The position numbers and the translations under genes are program-made. This document shows, in pieces, positions 51,121-59,939 of a stretch of DNA of 64,000 bases. Under the pieces are notes generated by a model. That model was not told where the DNA came from. It did not search any database and worked only from the letters and a program-made list of their open reading frames with translations. Position 1 is the first letter of the stretch, and every line of letters starts with the position of its first letter. Source of the stretch: Nakamurella panacisegetis (GTDB taxonomy: Bacteria > Actinomycetota > Actinomycetes > Mycobacteriales > Nakamurellaceae); NCBI RefSeq assembly GCF_900104535.1, contig NZ_LT629710.1, forward strand, positions 1,984,001 to 2,048,000. Direction: 5' to 3'.

Positions 51121-52665
51121 ATGTCGGCCGCCGCGCGCACTCTCCAGTCACTGGCCGATGGCGTCCTGCTCCCCGGCTTTCACGGTTCGGTGGCGCCGGA
51201 CTGGTTTCGGCGCCGGATCTCCGACTCGCTCGGTGGCGTCTGCCTGTTCGCCACCAACGTCATCGACGTGGAGCAGGTGCGCGTCCTGACCGACTCGTTG
51301 CGGAGCGAACGCCCGGACGTGGTGGTCGCGGTGGACGAGGAAGGCGGCGCGGTGACGCGGCTGGATGCGGCCGAGGGGTCGCGGTTCCCGGGGGCGGCGG
51401 CTTTGGGTCGGGTCGACGACATCGGGCTGACCGAGCGGATCGGTGCCGCGGTGGGCCGGTTGACCGCCGCCGCCGGGATCACCCTCAACTTCGCGCCCTG
51501 CGCCGACGTGCTGACCGATCCGGCGAACCCGGTCATCCGGATCCGCTCGTTCGGGACGGCTCCGGAACTCGTCGCGCGCCATACCGCGGCGTTCGTCCGC
51601 GGACACCAGGCCCAGGGCGTTGCCGCCTGCGTGAAGCACTACCCCGGTCACGGGAACACCGACGTCGACACCCACCTGGGCCAGGCCGTCGTCCACCAGA
51701 ACCTGGAGTCGTTGCGGCACAGTGCGCTACTGCCGTTCGCGGCGGGCGTGGCGGCGGGCGTGGCGTCGGTGATGGCCGGGCATCTGCTGGTGCCGGAGGT
51801 GGATGCGTTGCCGGCCAGCGTTTCTGGACGCTGGCTGGTCGACATTCTCCGTGGCGAAATGGGTTTCACCGGAGTCGTGGTCACCGATGCGCTGGACATG
51901 GCGGCCATTGCCCGTCGGTACGGTCTCGTCGAAGGGGCCGTGATGGCCGTCGAGGCGGGCGCCGACCTGTTGTGTCTGGGCGCGGCCGACACCACGCCTG
52001 AGGTGCTCGACCACATCAGTTCGGCCCTGGTCGCGGCGGTGGGGACGGGCCGGATCGACGAGGAACGGTTGGTCCGGGCGGCCACGCGGGCGGCTGGCCT
52101 CGGCGTACTCCCGCCGCCCGTCTCCCCGGCGAGACTGGCCGAGGACCGGCGCATCGCCGACCAGGCGGCGCGGCGTGCGCTGGCCACGGTCGGCTCGCTG
52201 CCGCCCCTGATGCCGGGTCTGTTGGTGGTCCGCTGTGAGGCCGGGCGGAACTTCGCCGTCGGATCGGTGCCGTGGGGTCCCATGGCGGTGATGCCGCCGT
52301 CGTTCGGCGCGATCGAGGTGGTGGTGACCCACGACGCTCCGGTGCCGCTGGAACTCCTGCCTGCCGCCCCTCAGGTGCTGGTCGTGACCAGTGACCGGCA
52401 CCGTCACGACTGGATGCGCGCCGCGGTGGCGCTGGTTCGCTCGATCCGGCCGGACGCCGTCCTGGTGGAGATGGGTACGGGCGGAGTGTCCGACGCCGAC
52501 GCGCCCGCGCTGGCGTCCTACGGCTCGGGACCGGCCAACGCCCGGGCCGTGCTCGACCGATTGGTCGGCGGCCCGGGCGGGGCGGTGGGCTCAGCGGGAG
52601 CTCACACGCCCGTCCAGCGCCAGTCGGCGATGGACGGGTCGTCCTCCCCGTGCTCACGGGTGTAG
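51121..52665 (+). CDS. nagZ: NagZ-like beta-N-acetylhexosaminidase (GH3)
   Basis: This 514-residue cytoplasmic GH3 enzyme has [27 protein letters not shown] (the NagZ catalytic acid His/Asp loop) and nucleophile Asp256 in VTDALDM. It cleaves GlcNAc from 1,6-anhydro-MurNAc peptides or other beta-GlcNAc ends, the recycling step of peptidoglycan. Its C-terminal extension of about 150 residues resembles the second GH3 domain in some actinobacterial members. The start is ATG 51121, with GGAGG 9 nt upstream; an ATG at 51112 has no spacing. The 3' end overlaps the convergent phosphoketolase gene by 64 nt. Confidence 0.9.
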   Translation: MSAAARTLQSLADGVLLPGFHGSVAPDWFRRRISDSLGGVCLFATNVIDVEQVRVLTDSLRSERPDVVVAVDEEGGAVTRLDAAEGSRFPGAAALGRVDDIGLTERIGAAVGRLTAAAGITLNFAPCADVLTDPANPVIRIRSFGTAPELVARHTAAFVRGHQAQGVAACVKHYPGHGNTDVDTHLGQAVVHQNLESLRHSALLPFAAGVAAGVASVMAGHLLVPEVDALPASVSGRWLVDILRGEMGFTGVVVTDALDMAAIARRYGLVEGAVMAVEAGADLLCLGAADTTPEVLDHISSALVAAVGTGRIDEERLVRAATRAAGLGVLPPPVSPARLAEDRRIADQAARRALATVGSLPPLMPGLLVVRCEAGRNFAVGSVPWGPMAVMPPSFGAIEVVVTHDAPVPLELLPAAPQVLVVTSDRHRHDWMRAAVALVRSIRPDAVLVEMGTGGVSDADAPALASYGSGPANARAVLDRLVGGPGGAVGSAGAHTPVQRQSAMDGSSSPCSRV

Positions 52666-55004
52666 GCGCGGGCCGCCAGGCGGCGGTCGGACATGTCCTG
52701 ACGGAGGTTTGCCGCTCGGCTGCCCAGCGACGGGACCCGGTCGATCACGTCCATGACGAGCCGGAACCGATCCAGGTCGTTCATCATCACCATGTCGAAC
52801 GGGGTGGTGGTGGTGCCCTCCTCGCGATATCCGCGCACATGGATGTTGTGGTGGTTGTTCCGCCGGTAGGTCAGTCGATGGATCAATGACGGATACCCGT
52901 GATAGGCGAAGACGACCGGCTTGTCCCTGGTGAACAGGGCGTCGAAGTCGCGGTCGGACAGGCCGTGCGGATGTTCGGTGTCCGGTTCCAGCCGCATCAG
53001 GTCGACCACGTTGATCACCCGGACCTTGAGGTCCGGCAGATGCCGGCGGAGCAGATCGGCCGCGGCGACGACCTCCAGCGTCGGGACATCGCCCGCGCAG
53101 GCCAGGACGACATCCGGCTCGGCGTCGGTGTTCCCGGCCCAGGGCCAGATGCCCAGGCCGCGGGTGCAGTGCGCGATCGCCTCGTCCATCGTCAGGTAGG
53201 CCAGCGCCGGCTGCTTGCCGGCGACGATCACGTTGACGTAATGCCGGCTGCGCAGGCAGTGATCGGCCACGGACAACAGCGTGTTCGTGTCCGGCGGCAG
53301 ATACACCCTGACCACTTCGGACTTCTTGTTCACCACGTGGTCGATGAATCCCGGGTCCTGGTGGGACAGGCCGTTGTGGTCCTGCCGCCAGACGTGGGAC
53401 GTCAGCAGGTAGTTGAGCGAGGCGATCGGTGCGCGCCACGGAATGTGGCGGGTGGTCTTGAGCCACTTCGCGTGCTGGTTGAACATGGAGTCGACCAGGT
53501 GGATGAACGCCTCGTAGCAGTTGAACAACCCGTGGCGTCCGGTCAGCAGGTATCCCTCCAGCCAGCCCTCGCAGAGATGCTCGGACAGCACCTCCATGAC
53601 GCGGCCGTCCGGCGCCAGGTGGTCGTCGCCGGCGACGGTCTCGGCGTTCCAGGTGCGGGAGGTCACCTCGAACACGGCACCGAGCCGGTTGGACGCGGTC
53701 TCGTCCGGGCCCATGACGCGGAAGTTGTCGGGGTTGGCGGTGATGATGTCGCGGACGAATTCGCCCATCACCCGGGTCGCCTCGCTCATCTGGGTTCCGG
53801 GGCGCTCGAGAGTGACGGCATAGTCGCGGAAGTCCGGCATCACCAGGTCGCGGAGCAGCAGGCCGCCGTTGGCGTGCAGGTTGGCGCTCATGCGGCGCCC
53901 GCCCTGCGGCGCCAGGGCCTGCAGTTCGGGTCGGAGGGCACCGCCCTCGTCGAACAGCTCCTCGGGGCGGTAGCTGCGCAGCCATTCCTCCAGCTGGCTC
54001 CGGTGCTGCGCGTTGGTCCTGGTCTCGGCCAGTGGCACCTGGTGCGAACGGAACGTGCCCTCGACCGGCAGGCCGTCGACCGTCGCCGGTCCGGTCCATC
54101 CCTTCGGGGTGCGCAGCACCAGCATCGGCCAACGGGGCCGCGACCCGTCGCCGGCACCATCGCCGGACCGGGCCCGGCGCTGGATGTCGGCGATGTCGTC
54201 CAGGGCGGCGTCCAGGGTGGTGGCCAGTTGTTCGTGCACCAGCGCCGGATCGGACCCGGTGACGAACAGCGGTTCGTATCCGTAGCCGCGCAGCAGGTCG
54301 GCCAGCTCCGATTCGGGGATTCGGGCCAGCACGGTCGGGTTGGCGATCTTGTAGCCGTTCAGGTGCAGAACCGGGAGCACGGCGCCGTCGGTGGCCGGGT
54401 TCAGGAACTTGTTGGAGTGCCAGCTCGCGGCCAGCGGCCCGGTCTCGGCCTCGCCGTCGCCGACCACGCACAGCACCACCAGGTCCGGGTTGTCGAACGC
54501 GGCGCCGTAGGCGTGGACGATCGAGTAGCCCAGCTCGCCACCCTCGTGGATCGAACCGGGGGTCTCCGGGGCGACGTGGCTGGGAATACCGCCGGGAAAG
54601 GAGAACTGGCGGAACAGACGCCGGATTCCCTCGGCGTCCTGGCCGATCGCTGGATACACCTCGGTGTAGGTGCCCTCCAGGTAGGCGTTGGCCACCAGGC
54701 CGGGGCCGCCGTGCCCGGGTCCGGTGATGTACAGGGCGTTCAGATCGCGATTGCGGATCGCGCGGTTCATGTGTGCGTACAACAGGTTCAGCCCGGGCGT
54801 GGTGCCCCAGTGGCCGAGCAGACGTGGCTTCACGTGCTCGGGCAGCAGCGGCTCGGCGAGCAGCGGGTTGTCCATCAGATAGATCTGGCCGACCGACAGG
54901 TAGTTGGCCGCCCGCCAGTACCGGTCGATCAGGTCCAGCTCCGCCGGGTCGAGAGTGGCCTTGGCCCGGCCGGTGCGGGTGGAGACCTCGGCCGTCGCGA
55001 TCAC
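52602..55004 (-). CDS. xfp: Xylulose-5-P/fructose-6-P phosphoketolase
   Basis: This 800-residue thiamine-diphosphate enzyme splits xylulose-5-P or fructose-6-P with phosphate to acetyl-P and an aldose phosphate. Seen are GPGHGGPGL, the ThDP motif [10 protein letters not shown] (Asp-Glu-Glu), [20 protein letters not shown] and [13 protein letters not shown], all XFP hallmarks, and the length is typical (about 790-830). The start is GTG 55004 overlapping the universal-stress-protein stop (GTGA). The joint operon with a stress protein and the nearby DevRS-like pair suggest expression in hypoxia or starvation, giving ATP through acetyl-P without oxidation. Confidence 0.97.
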   Translation of the reverse strand: MIATAEVSTRTGRAKATLDPAELDLIDRYWRAANYLSVGQIYLMDNPLLAEPLLPEHVKPRLLGHWGTTPGLNLLYAHMNRAIRNRDLNALYITGPGHGGPGLVANAYLEGTYTEVYPAIGQDAEGIRRLFRQFSFPGGIPSHVAPETPGSIHEGGELGYSIVHAYGAAFDNPDLVVLCVVGDGEAETGPLAASWHSNKFLNPATDGAVLPVLHLNGYKIANPTVLARIPESELADLLRGYGYEPLFVTGSDPALVHEQLATTLDAALDDIADIQRRARSGDGAGDGSRPRWPMLVLRTPKGWTGPATVDGLPVEGTFRSHQVPLAETRTNAQHRSQLEEWLRSYRPEELFDEGGALRPELQALAPQGGRRMSANLHANGGLLLRDLVMPDFRDYAVTLERPGTQMSEATRVMGEFVRDIITANPDNFRVMGPDETASNRLGAVFEVTSRTWNAETVAGDDHLAPDGRVMEVLSEHLCEGWLEGYLLTGRHGLFNCYEAFIHLVDSMFNQHAKWLKTTRHIPWRAPIASLNYLLTSHVWRQDHNGLSHQDPGFIDHVVNKKSEVVRVYLPPDTNTLLSVADHCLRSRHYVNVIVAGKQPALAYLTMDEAIAHCTRGLGIWPWAGNTDAEPDVVLACAGDVPTLEVVAAADLLRRHLPDLKVRVINVVDLMRLEPDTEHPHGLSDRDFDALFTRDKPVVFAYHGYPSLIHRLTYRRNNHHNIHVRGYREEGTTTTPFDMVMMNDLDRFRLVMDVIDRVPSLGSRAANLRQDMSDRRLAARAYTREHGEDDPSIADWRWTGV

Positions 55005-55504
55005 TGAGAGACCGCCTGGGTGTGCGGCGCGGGGTGGTGGCGGACGGCGTCCTTCCGCTCGTCGACGACGACCACCGGGCAGGCGGCATGACGTCGGCAG
55101 GCCGACTCGACGTTGCCCCGGAACAGGTCGCTCAATGCGGTGCTCGTCCGCGCGCCGAGGACCAGGAGGCGTGCGCCGGCTGACCGTTCGGGCAGGATCG
55201 CGGTGGGGTTGCCGTGCCGGCTCAGCTGGGTCACCACCGGCATCCGCCCCGACACGGGGTCCGGGCCGACATCCGCGAGCGCGGCGGCCACCTCGTTCTG
55301 CAGCATGCAGGCCGATGCCACCTGCAGTTCCTGGGACGAGCCCAAGGCGACATCGGTCAGGGTCTGTGGGATCCAGCAGTGCACCACCTCGACCGGGGAC
55401 CCGGTGGCGGCCCCTTCGCGTAGCGCCCACCGCAGGGCGGCCAGGCTGTTGGCCGAACCGTCGATTCCGACCAGCACGGTGCGGTTTGATTCCTCGATCG
55501 TCAT
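55001..55504 (-). CDS. Universal stress protein, single UspA domain
   Basis: This 167-residue UspA protein has [22 protein letters not shown] and a C-terminal [35 protein letters not shown]. The ATP-binding consensus GxxGx9GS/T is weakened: the second Gly is Thr. The start at 55504 (MTIEESNRT) begins the conserved part. It precedes phosphoketolase with a GTGA overlap. The 242-nt divergent spacer upstream carries a DosR-box-like palindrome, fitting the known induction of Usp proteins in mycobacterial dormancy. Confidence 0.92.
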   Translation of the reverse strand: MTIEESNRTVLVGIDGSANSLAALRWALREGAATGSPVEVVHCWIPQTLTDVALGSSQELQVASACMLQNEVAAALADVGPDPVSGRMPVVTQLSRHGNPTAILPERSAGARLLVLGARTSTALSDLFRGNVESACRRHAACPVVVVDERKDAVRHHPAPHTQAVSQ

Positions 55505-55604
55505 GACTGCTCCATCTTCTTCGTCTGTGTGGCGGAACCAGCGGGCGGCCCGGAGTCGAAACGGCGGCGTGCCCATCTGGAGTCAACCGTCCGGCCACCG
55601 GTCT

Positions 55605-55628
55605 GGCCAGGGTCCAAAGGCCCTGGCC
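55605..55628. promoter_or_regulatory. DosR-box-like palindrome in the divergent Usp/DoxX promoter region
   Basis: GGGTCCAAAGGCCC (55610-55623) matches GGGNCNNNNGNCCC at all fixed positions and lies within an outer inverted repeat GGCCAGGG-N8-CCCTGGCC. It sits about 112 nt before the Usp start and about 130 nt before the DoxX start, so one site may serve both directions. Confidence 0.6.
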
Positions 55629-55746
55629 ACCCGGGCGTTCGGGCCGAATTCGCGGGCCGAGCAATGACCTTCGCCTCTCCCGACGGATACGCTCAAGGGC
55701 AGATCCTGGCGGTGATCAAATTCCTGCTCACCCATGGAGAATGGCA

Positions 55747-56376
55747 ATGACGACCACCGTCCGTCCCACCGTCCCGGCCCCATCGGCCGCGCCGACCGGC
55801 ACCGCTCCGACCGGTGCGGCTGCCACCGGCACCGTCACCACGTCCGCGGCACCCCACATCACCGGAGCGCAGAAGGCTGTTGCCGTCATGCGCATCGGGC
55901 TCGGTTGGGTGTTCCTGTGGGCCTTCCTGGACAAGGTCTTCGGGTTCGGGTATTCCACGCCCAGTGCCCGGGCCTGGATCAACGGCGGATCGCCGACCAA
56001 GGGCTTCCTCGGCAACGTGCACGTCGGACCGCTGCAGTCGGTGTTCCGGGACCTCGCCGGGAACGTCGTCATCGACTGGCTCTTCATGCTGGCGCTGCTC
56101 GGGCTCGGCGTGGCTCTGATCCTCGGGGTGACGCTGCGGATCGCCGCCGTGTCCGGTTCACTCCTGCTGCTGTTGATGTGGGCGGCCGAATGGCCGATGG
56201 CCCAGTTCAACTCGGCCGGTGTGGCCACCGGATCGAGCAATCCGCTGGTCGACTACCACATCATCTTCGCCATCGGCCTGGCCGTGATCGCCGCGCTCGG
56301 CGCCGCCTCCCCGTGGGGGCTTGGCAAGTGGTGGAGCAGCCGGCCGGTCGTCGACGCCCACCCCGTCCTGCGCTGA
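55747..56376 (+). CDS. DoxX-family membrane protein
   Basis: This 209-residue protein has a low-complexity Thr/Ala N-terminus (about 1-35) followed by four helices with the DoxX pattern: VAVMRIGLGWVFLWAFLDK, WLFMLALLGLGVALILGV, VSGSLLLLLMWAAEWP and HIIFAIGLAVIAALGAAS. DoxX proteins are linked to thiosulfate:quinone reduction or redox/thiol stress; the substrate here is unknown. The ATG at 55747 has GGAGA 6 nt upstream; an ATG at 55741 would have none. It is divergent from the Usp gene and leads into a second Usp gene 56 nt on. Confidence 0.88.
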   Translation: MTTTVRPTVPAPSAAPTGTAPTGAAATGTVTTSAAPHITGAQKAVAVMRIGLGWVFLWAFLDKVFGFGYSTPSARAWINGGSPTKGFLGNVHVGPLQSVFRDLAGNVVIDWLFMLALLGLGVALILGVTLRIAAVSGSLLLLLMWAAEWPMAQFNSAGVATGSSNPLVDYHIIFAIGLAVIAALGAASPWGLGKWWSSRPVVDAHPVLR

Positions 56377-56432
56377 TCTTCGGCGCAGATCAACCGGGAG
56401 AACATCCCGCCGCAACTGGAGAAAGGACCTCC

Positions 56433-57386
56433 ATGAGCATCGAACGCTCCAACTTCATCCTCGTCGGCATCGACGGGACGCCGGCTTCCACCGCGGCCGT
56501 GCTGTGGGCCGCCGACGAGGCCGCCCGTCGCCGGGCCGACCTACATCTGCTGCACGCCTACGCGATCCCAGCGCCGCCCGGCTTCCCCGGGGCCGGGATG
56601 ACGGTCGGGGATCTGACGAACTCCGTCCGGGAAGCCGGCCGGGCACAGCTCGCCGACGCCGAGGCCGCGGCGCTGGCCCGTCACCCCGAACTCACGGTCG
56701 ACACCATGATGGAGTGCGGTTCGGCGGTGGATCTGTTGCGGGAAGAGGCCGAACACGCCCTGTTGCTGGTCGTCGGCACCCGCGCCGAACACGAGTTCGT
56801 CGAATCGGTCTTCGGGAGTGTGGCGGCCCGGCTGGCCGGGCACGCGCCGTGCCCGGTGGTCGTCATCCGTGAGGGTGCCGACGTCGCGACCACGGACCGC
56901 CCGGTTGTGATCGGCCTGGACGGAACCCCGAGCTGCGAGGGCGCGGTGGCCTTCGCCTTCGAGGAGGCGTCCCTGCGGCAGGTCGAATTGATCGCCGTGC
57001 ACAGCTGGGACGACAGCCCGTTCGACGGATTCCAGCGCGTCTACCCGCTCCTGATCGACCGTGATGCCATCGACGAGGAGGAACGTCGAGTGCTGGTCGA
57101 ACAGCTGGGAGGTTGGGTCGACCGCTACCCGGACGTCACGGTGCGATCGGTGGTGCGCCGGGGCAAGGCGGAAGCGGGCCTCACCCACCCCGACGCCGAA
57201 CACGCCACCGTGCCGGCCCTGGTGGTCGTGGGTACGCGGGGGGCCGGCCGGTTCACCGCCTTGGTCAAGGGATCGACCAGCCGGGACCTGCTCGCCCACT
57301 CGCCGATCCCGGTGGCCGTCGTCCGTGGCGAGTACGCGGACGGCCGCTACGACGCGACCAGGAAGAAACGGCCGCTCAACGTTTGA
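56433..57386 (+). CDS. Tandem-domain universal stress protein
   Basis: This 317-residue protein has two UspA domains. Domain 1 (about 5-150) has FILVGIDGTPAS and VVGTRAEHEFVESVFGSVAARL, with the ATP-binding second Gly replaced by Ala. Domain 2 (about 155-300) has VVIGLDGTPSCEGAV and VVGTRGAGRFTALVKGSTSRDLL, intact. Such two-domain proteins are common in mycobacterial dormancy regulons. The start has GAAAGGA upstream. It ends overlapping the convergent DevR-like gene by 11 nt. Confidence 0.93.
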   Translation: MSIERSNFILVGIDGTPASTAAVLWAADEAARRRADLHLLHAYAIPAPPGFPGAGMTVGDLTNSVREAGRAQLADAEAAALARHPELTVDTMMECGSAVDLLREEAEHALLLVVGTRAEHEFVESVFGSVAARLAGHAPCPVVVIREGADVATTDRPVVIGLDGTPSCEGAVAFAFEEASLRQVELIAVHSWDDSPFDGFQRVYPLLIDRDAIDEEERRVLVEQLGGWVDRYPDVTVRSVVRRGKAEAGLTHPDAEHATVPALVVVGTRGAGRFTALVKGSTSRDLLAHSPIPVAVVRGEYADGRYDATRKKRPLNV

Positions 57387-58017
57387 TCTCCGCGCCGAAC
57401 ACGGCCGCCTGCGTACGGCGCTGCATGCCGAGCTTGGACAGCAGCGCCGAGACGTAGTTCTTGATCGTCTTCTCGGCCAGGTGAAGGTGTTCGCCGATCT
57501 GCCGGTTGGTCAGGCCGTCCGCGATCAAGGCCAGGATGTCCCGGTCGCGGTCGGTCAGGCCCTCCATCCGCTTGTCGTGCGGTTCTCCCTCCCGCAGCCG
57601 GGTGAGCAGGCGCCCGGTGACCTTCGGGTCCATCAGGGACCCACCGGCCGCCACCTGTCGGATGGCGTCGACCAGGGAGGATCCGCGGATCTCCTTGAGG
57701 AGGTACCCGGCCGCGCCGGCCATCACCGCCGCGAACAGCGCCTCGTCGTCGTCGTAGGACGTCAGGATCAGGCACTGCAGATCGGGATCGGCCGACCGCA
57801 GGTCGCGGCACACGTCGATCCCGCTGCCGTCCGGCAGGCGGGCGTCCAGGATGGCGACCTGAGGGCGAAGGCTCGGGACCCGGGCCAGCGCCTCGGCGGC
57901 GGAGCCGGCCTCTCCGACCACCTCGATATCGCCGGCGGCGCTGATCAGGTCGGCGATGCCACGCCGGACGATCTCGTGATCGTCCAGAAGGAACACGCGA
58001 ATCGGGGCCGTGGTCAT
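57376..58017 (-). CDS. DevR/DosR-like response regulator
   Basis: This 213-residue NarL-family regulator is strongly DevR-like. The receiver has DDHEIVRRGIADLI, phospho-acceptor Asp58 (AILDARLPDGSG) and LILTSYDDDEA; the linker is followed by a LuxR HTH with LAEKTIKNYVSALLSKLGM and RRTQAAVFGAE. The DNA-contacting Lys, Lys and Asn of DevR (LAEKTVKNYV) are kept, so it should recognise similar GGGAC-type boxes. Phosphorylation is expected by the overlapping double-GAF kinase (4-nt overlap). It likely governs the adjacent stress and fermentation genes. Confidence 0.92.
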   Translation of the reverse strand: MTTAPIRVFLLDDHEIVRRGIADLISAAGDIEVVGEAGSAAEALARVPSLRPQVAILDARLPDGSGIDVCRDLRSADPDLQCLILTSYDDDEALFAAVMAGAAGYLLKEIRGSSLVDAIRQVAAGGSLMDPKVTGRLLTRLREGEPHDKRMEGLTDRDRDILALIADGLTNRQIGEHLHLAEKTIKNYVSALLSKLGMQRRTQAAVFGAEIKR

Positions 58018-59762
58018 CGGTCTCCTGTCGTCGTCGGTGCTGCGAAAAGGGGTACGGCCCAGGTCAGGACGGTTCCGCCGTCCGGTCCGGGGGAGGTGTT
58101 GAAGTGGCCGTTCCGGCGGGTCGCCCTGGCCTTCATGTTGCCCAGGCCGCTGTTGCGCGTCGGCTCACCGATTCCGATGCCGGTGTCGCTCACCACCAGA
58201 GTCAACCAGCCGTCGGCCACCCGTAGATCGACGTCGACCAGGTCGGCGTCGGAATGACGGGCGGCGTTGGACAGCGCCTCCCGCAGCACGGCCTGCACGT
58301 CGTCGAACAATTCGGCGGCCACCACCGTGTCGATCGGGCCGACGAATCGGATGTGCGGTTCCGCCCGCATGGTCGGGGCTATCTCGTCCAGCGTGGCCAG
58401 CAGCTGGGTCCGGGCGCTCGCGGTGCTCCTCGGGGTCTGAAGGGCGAAGATCGAGGTCCGGATCTGGCGGATGGTCTCGTCGATGTCGTCGACCACGCGA
58501 GTCAACCGGTCGGCCCGGTTGGGCAGCGACCCGGACAGCACGCTCTGCACGGTCAACCCGGCCGCGAAGAGCCGTTGGATGACGTGGTCGTGCAGGTCGC
58601 GGGCGATGCGGTCCCGATCTTCCAGGAGCGCCAATCGCTCACCGACGGCTCGGGCGTCGGCCAGTTCCAACGCAACCGCGGCGTGCCCGGCGAAGGTGGC
58701 GGCCATGTCCAGTTCGGCCAGGGAGAAGGCCGTACGCCCGGCCAGCCGAGCCGCCAGGAGCGCACCACGGGGCCGGCCGGACCCGGTGAGTGGCAAGGCG
58801 ATCACCGGCCCGATCCGGACCACGTCGGCGATGTGTACCCGGAGATTGTCGGCCTTGTCGACCCGGGCGATCCGGATCGGCTGACCGGTGTCGATCGCCG
58901 CCTGGGACAACGTCCCGGCGTCCGGATACACCCGGCCGGTGAGTTCGGCGGCGCCCTGACCGGTGGCCACCTCGATGCGCAGTCGGGCGCCGTCGCCGAC
59001 CGGCAGCACGACGATGACCACGTCGGCCTCGGCCATCACCTTGACCTGCTCGGCGATGTCGTCGAGGGCGTTGTCGACCGGTCTCGTCAGCAAACGCCGG
59101 GTGATCTCGGTGGATGCCTCGAGCCAGTCCTGCCGGCGCTGGCTGTCCCGGAACAGCCGGGCGTTCTCGATCGCGATTGCGGCCGTCGCGGCCAGCGAGA
59201 CCGCCAGGTCGGTGTGTTCGGCGGTGAACTGCCCGGTCTCGTTCTCGGTGAGGTACAGGTTGCCGTAGACCTCGCCGCGCAGCTTGATCGGCACGCCGAG
59301 GAAGGAACTCATCGGGGGATGGTTCGCGGGGAAACCGGACGAGCGCGGATCGGCGCCCAACTCGAGCAGGGTGATCGGTTCCGGGTGGGCGATCAATGCC
59401 CCGAGCAGGCCCTTTCCCTTCGGCAACGGGCCGATCGAATCCACCAACTCCGGGTCCATGCCGACGTGGATGAACTGCTCCAGGGTCCCGTCCTGGCCGA
59501 TCACCCCCAGCGCCCCGTATCTGGCGCCGGTCAGGTCGCAAGCCGACTGGACCACGCGGCGCAGGACCTCAGGAAGGGACAACTCGCCCACGATCGAGCT
59601 GTTGGCGGTCAGCAACTTCCGGAGGCCGTCACGGGCGGCCACGACCTCCCCGGCCCGGCTGACCAACTGCTCGAGCAGTTCGTCGATGTGGAGTTTCGGA
59701 ACGGTCGGCAACTCGGACAAGAGGTCGGCTCCGTTCTCCCGGATCAGAAACACGATAGCCAA
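58014..59762 (-). CDS. DevS/DosT-like double-GAF heme sensor kinase
   Basis: This is about 582 residues: N-terminal helix, GAF-A (about 60-205), GAF-B (about 230-375), then HisKA_3 with His391 in RDRIARDLHDHVIQRLFAAG and HATPase (EALSNAARHSDADL, GLGNMKAR). In GAF-A, His148 in GFPANHPPM aligns with the heme-ligand His149 of DevS, and Tyr170 in YGNLYLTEN with the distal Tyr171 that tunes O2 binding. A heme-based O2/NO/CO or redox sensor is therefore likely. The start is uncertain: TTG 59762 or GTG 59753, neither with a good ribosome-binding site. The kinase precedes the regulator, the reverse of mycobacterial devR-devS. Confidence 0.9.
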   Translation of the reverse strand: MAIVFLIRENGADLLSELPTVPKLHIDELLEQLVSRAGEVVAARDGLRKLLTANSSIVGELSLPEVLRRVVQSACDLTGARYGALGVIGQDGTLEQFIHVGMDPELVDSIGPLPKGKGLLGALIAHPEPITLLELGADPRSSGFPANHPPMSSFLGVPIKLRGEVYGNLYLTENETGQFTAEHTDLAVSLAATAAIAIENARLFRDSQRRQDWLEASTEITRRLLTRPVDNALDDIAEQVKVMAEADVVIVVLPVGDGARLRIEVATGQGAAELTGRVYPDAGTLSQAAIDTGQPIRIARVDKADNLRVHIADVVRIGPVIALPLTGSGRPRGALLAARLAGRTAFSLAELDMAATFAGHAAVALELADARAVGERLALLEDRDRIARDLHDHVIQRLFAAGLTVQSVLSGSLPNRADRLTRVVDDIDETIRQIRTSIFALQTPRSTASARTQLLATLDEIAPTMRAEPHIRFVGPIDTVVAAELFDDVQAVLREALSNAARHSDADLVDVDLRVADGWLTLVVSDTGIGIGEPTRNSGLGNMKARATRRNGHFNTSPGPDGGTVLTWAVPLFAAPTTTGDR

Positions 59763-59841
59763 CAGTCTGTCAGGCGTGGATCGGCCGCAGAAGGCCGCGG
59801 GGTGTCAGCGACCGGATCCATGGCCGAATGCCGGACGACAA

Positions 59842-59855
59842 GGGTCTTTGGACCA
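59842..59855. promoter_or_regulatory. DosR-box-like site between the sensor kinase and the nitroreductase
   Basis: GGGTCTTTGGACCA matches GGGNCNNNNGNCCC at 7 of 8 fixed positions, with an inner inverted repeat GGTC-TTTG-GACC (59843-59854). It lies about 85 nt before the nitroreductase GTG and 80 nt before the kinase start, in the divergent spacer. Confidence 0.55.
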
Positions 59856-59939
59856 TGGGCAACGGTGGCCGCGCGGCGTTTGCTGGGAGGCGGTGGCGTT
59901 GCGTTCCGCAGCAGCTTCCCAGCGTTCCAGGGAGATGAT

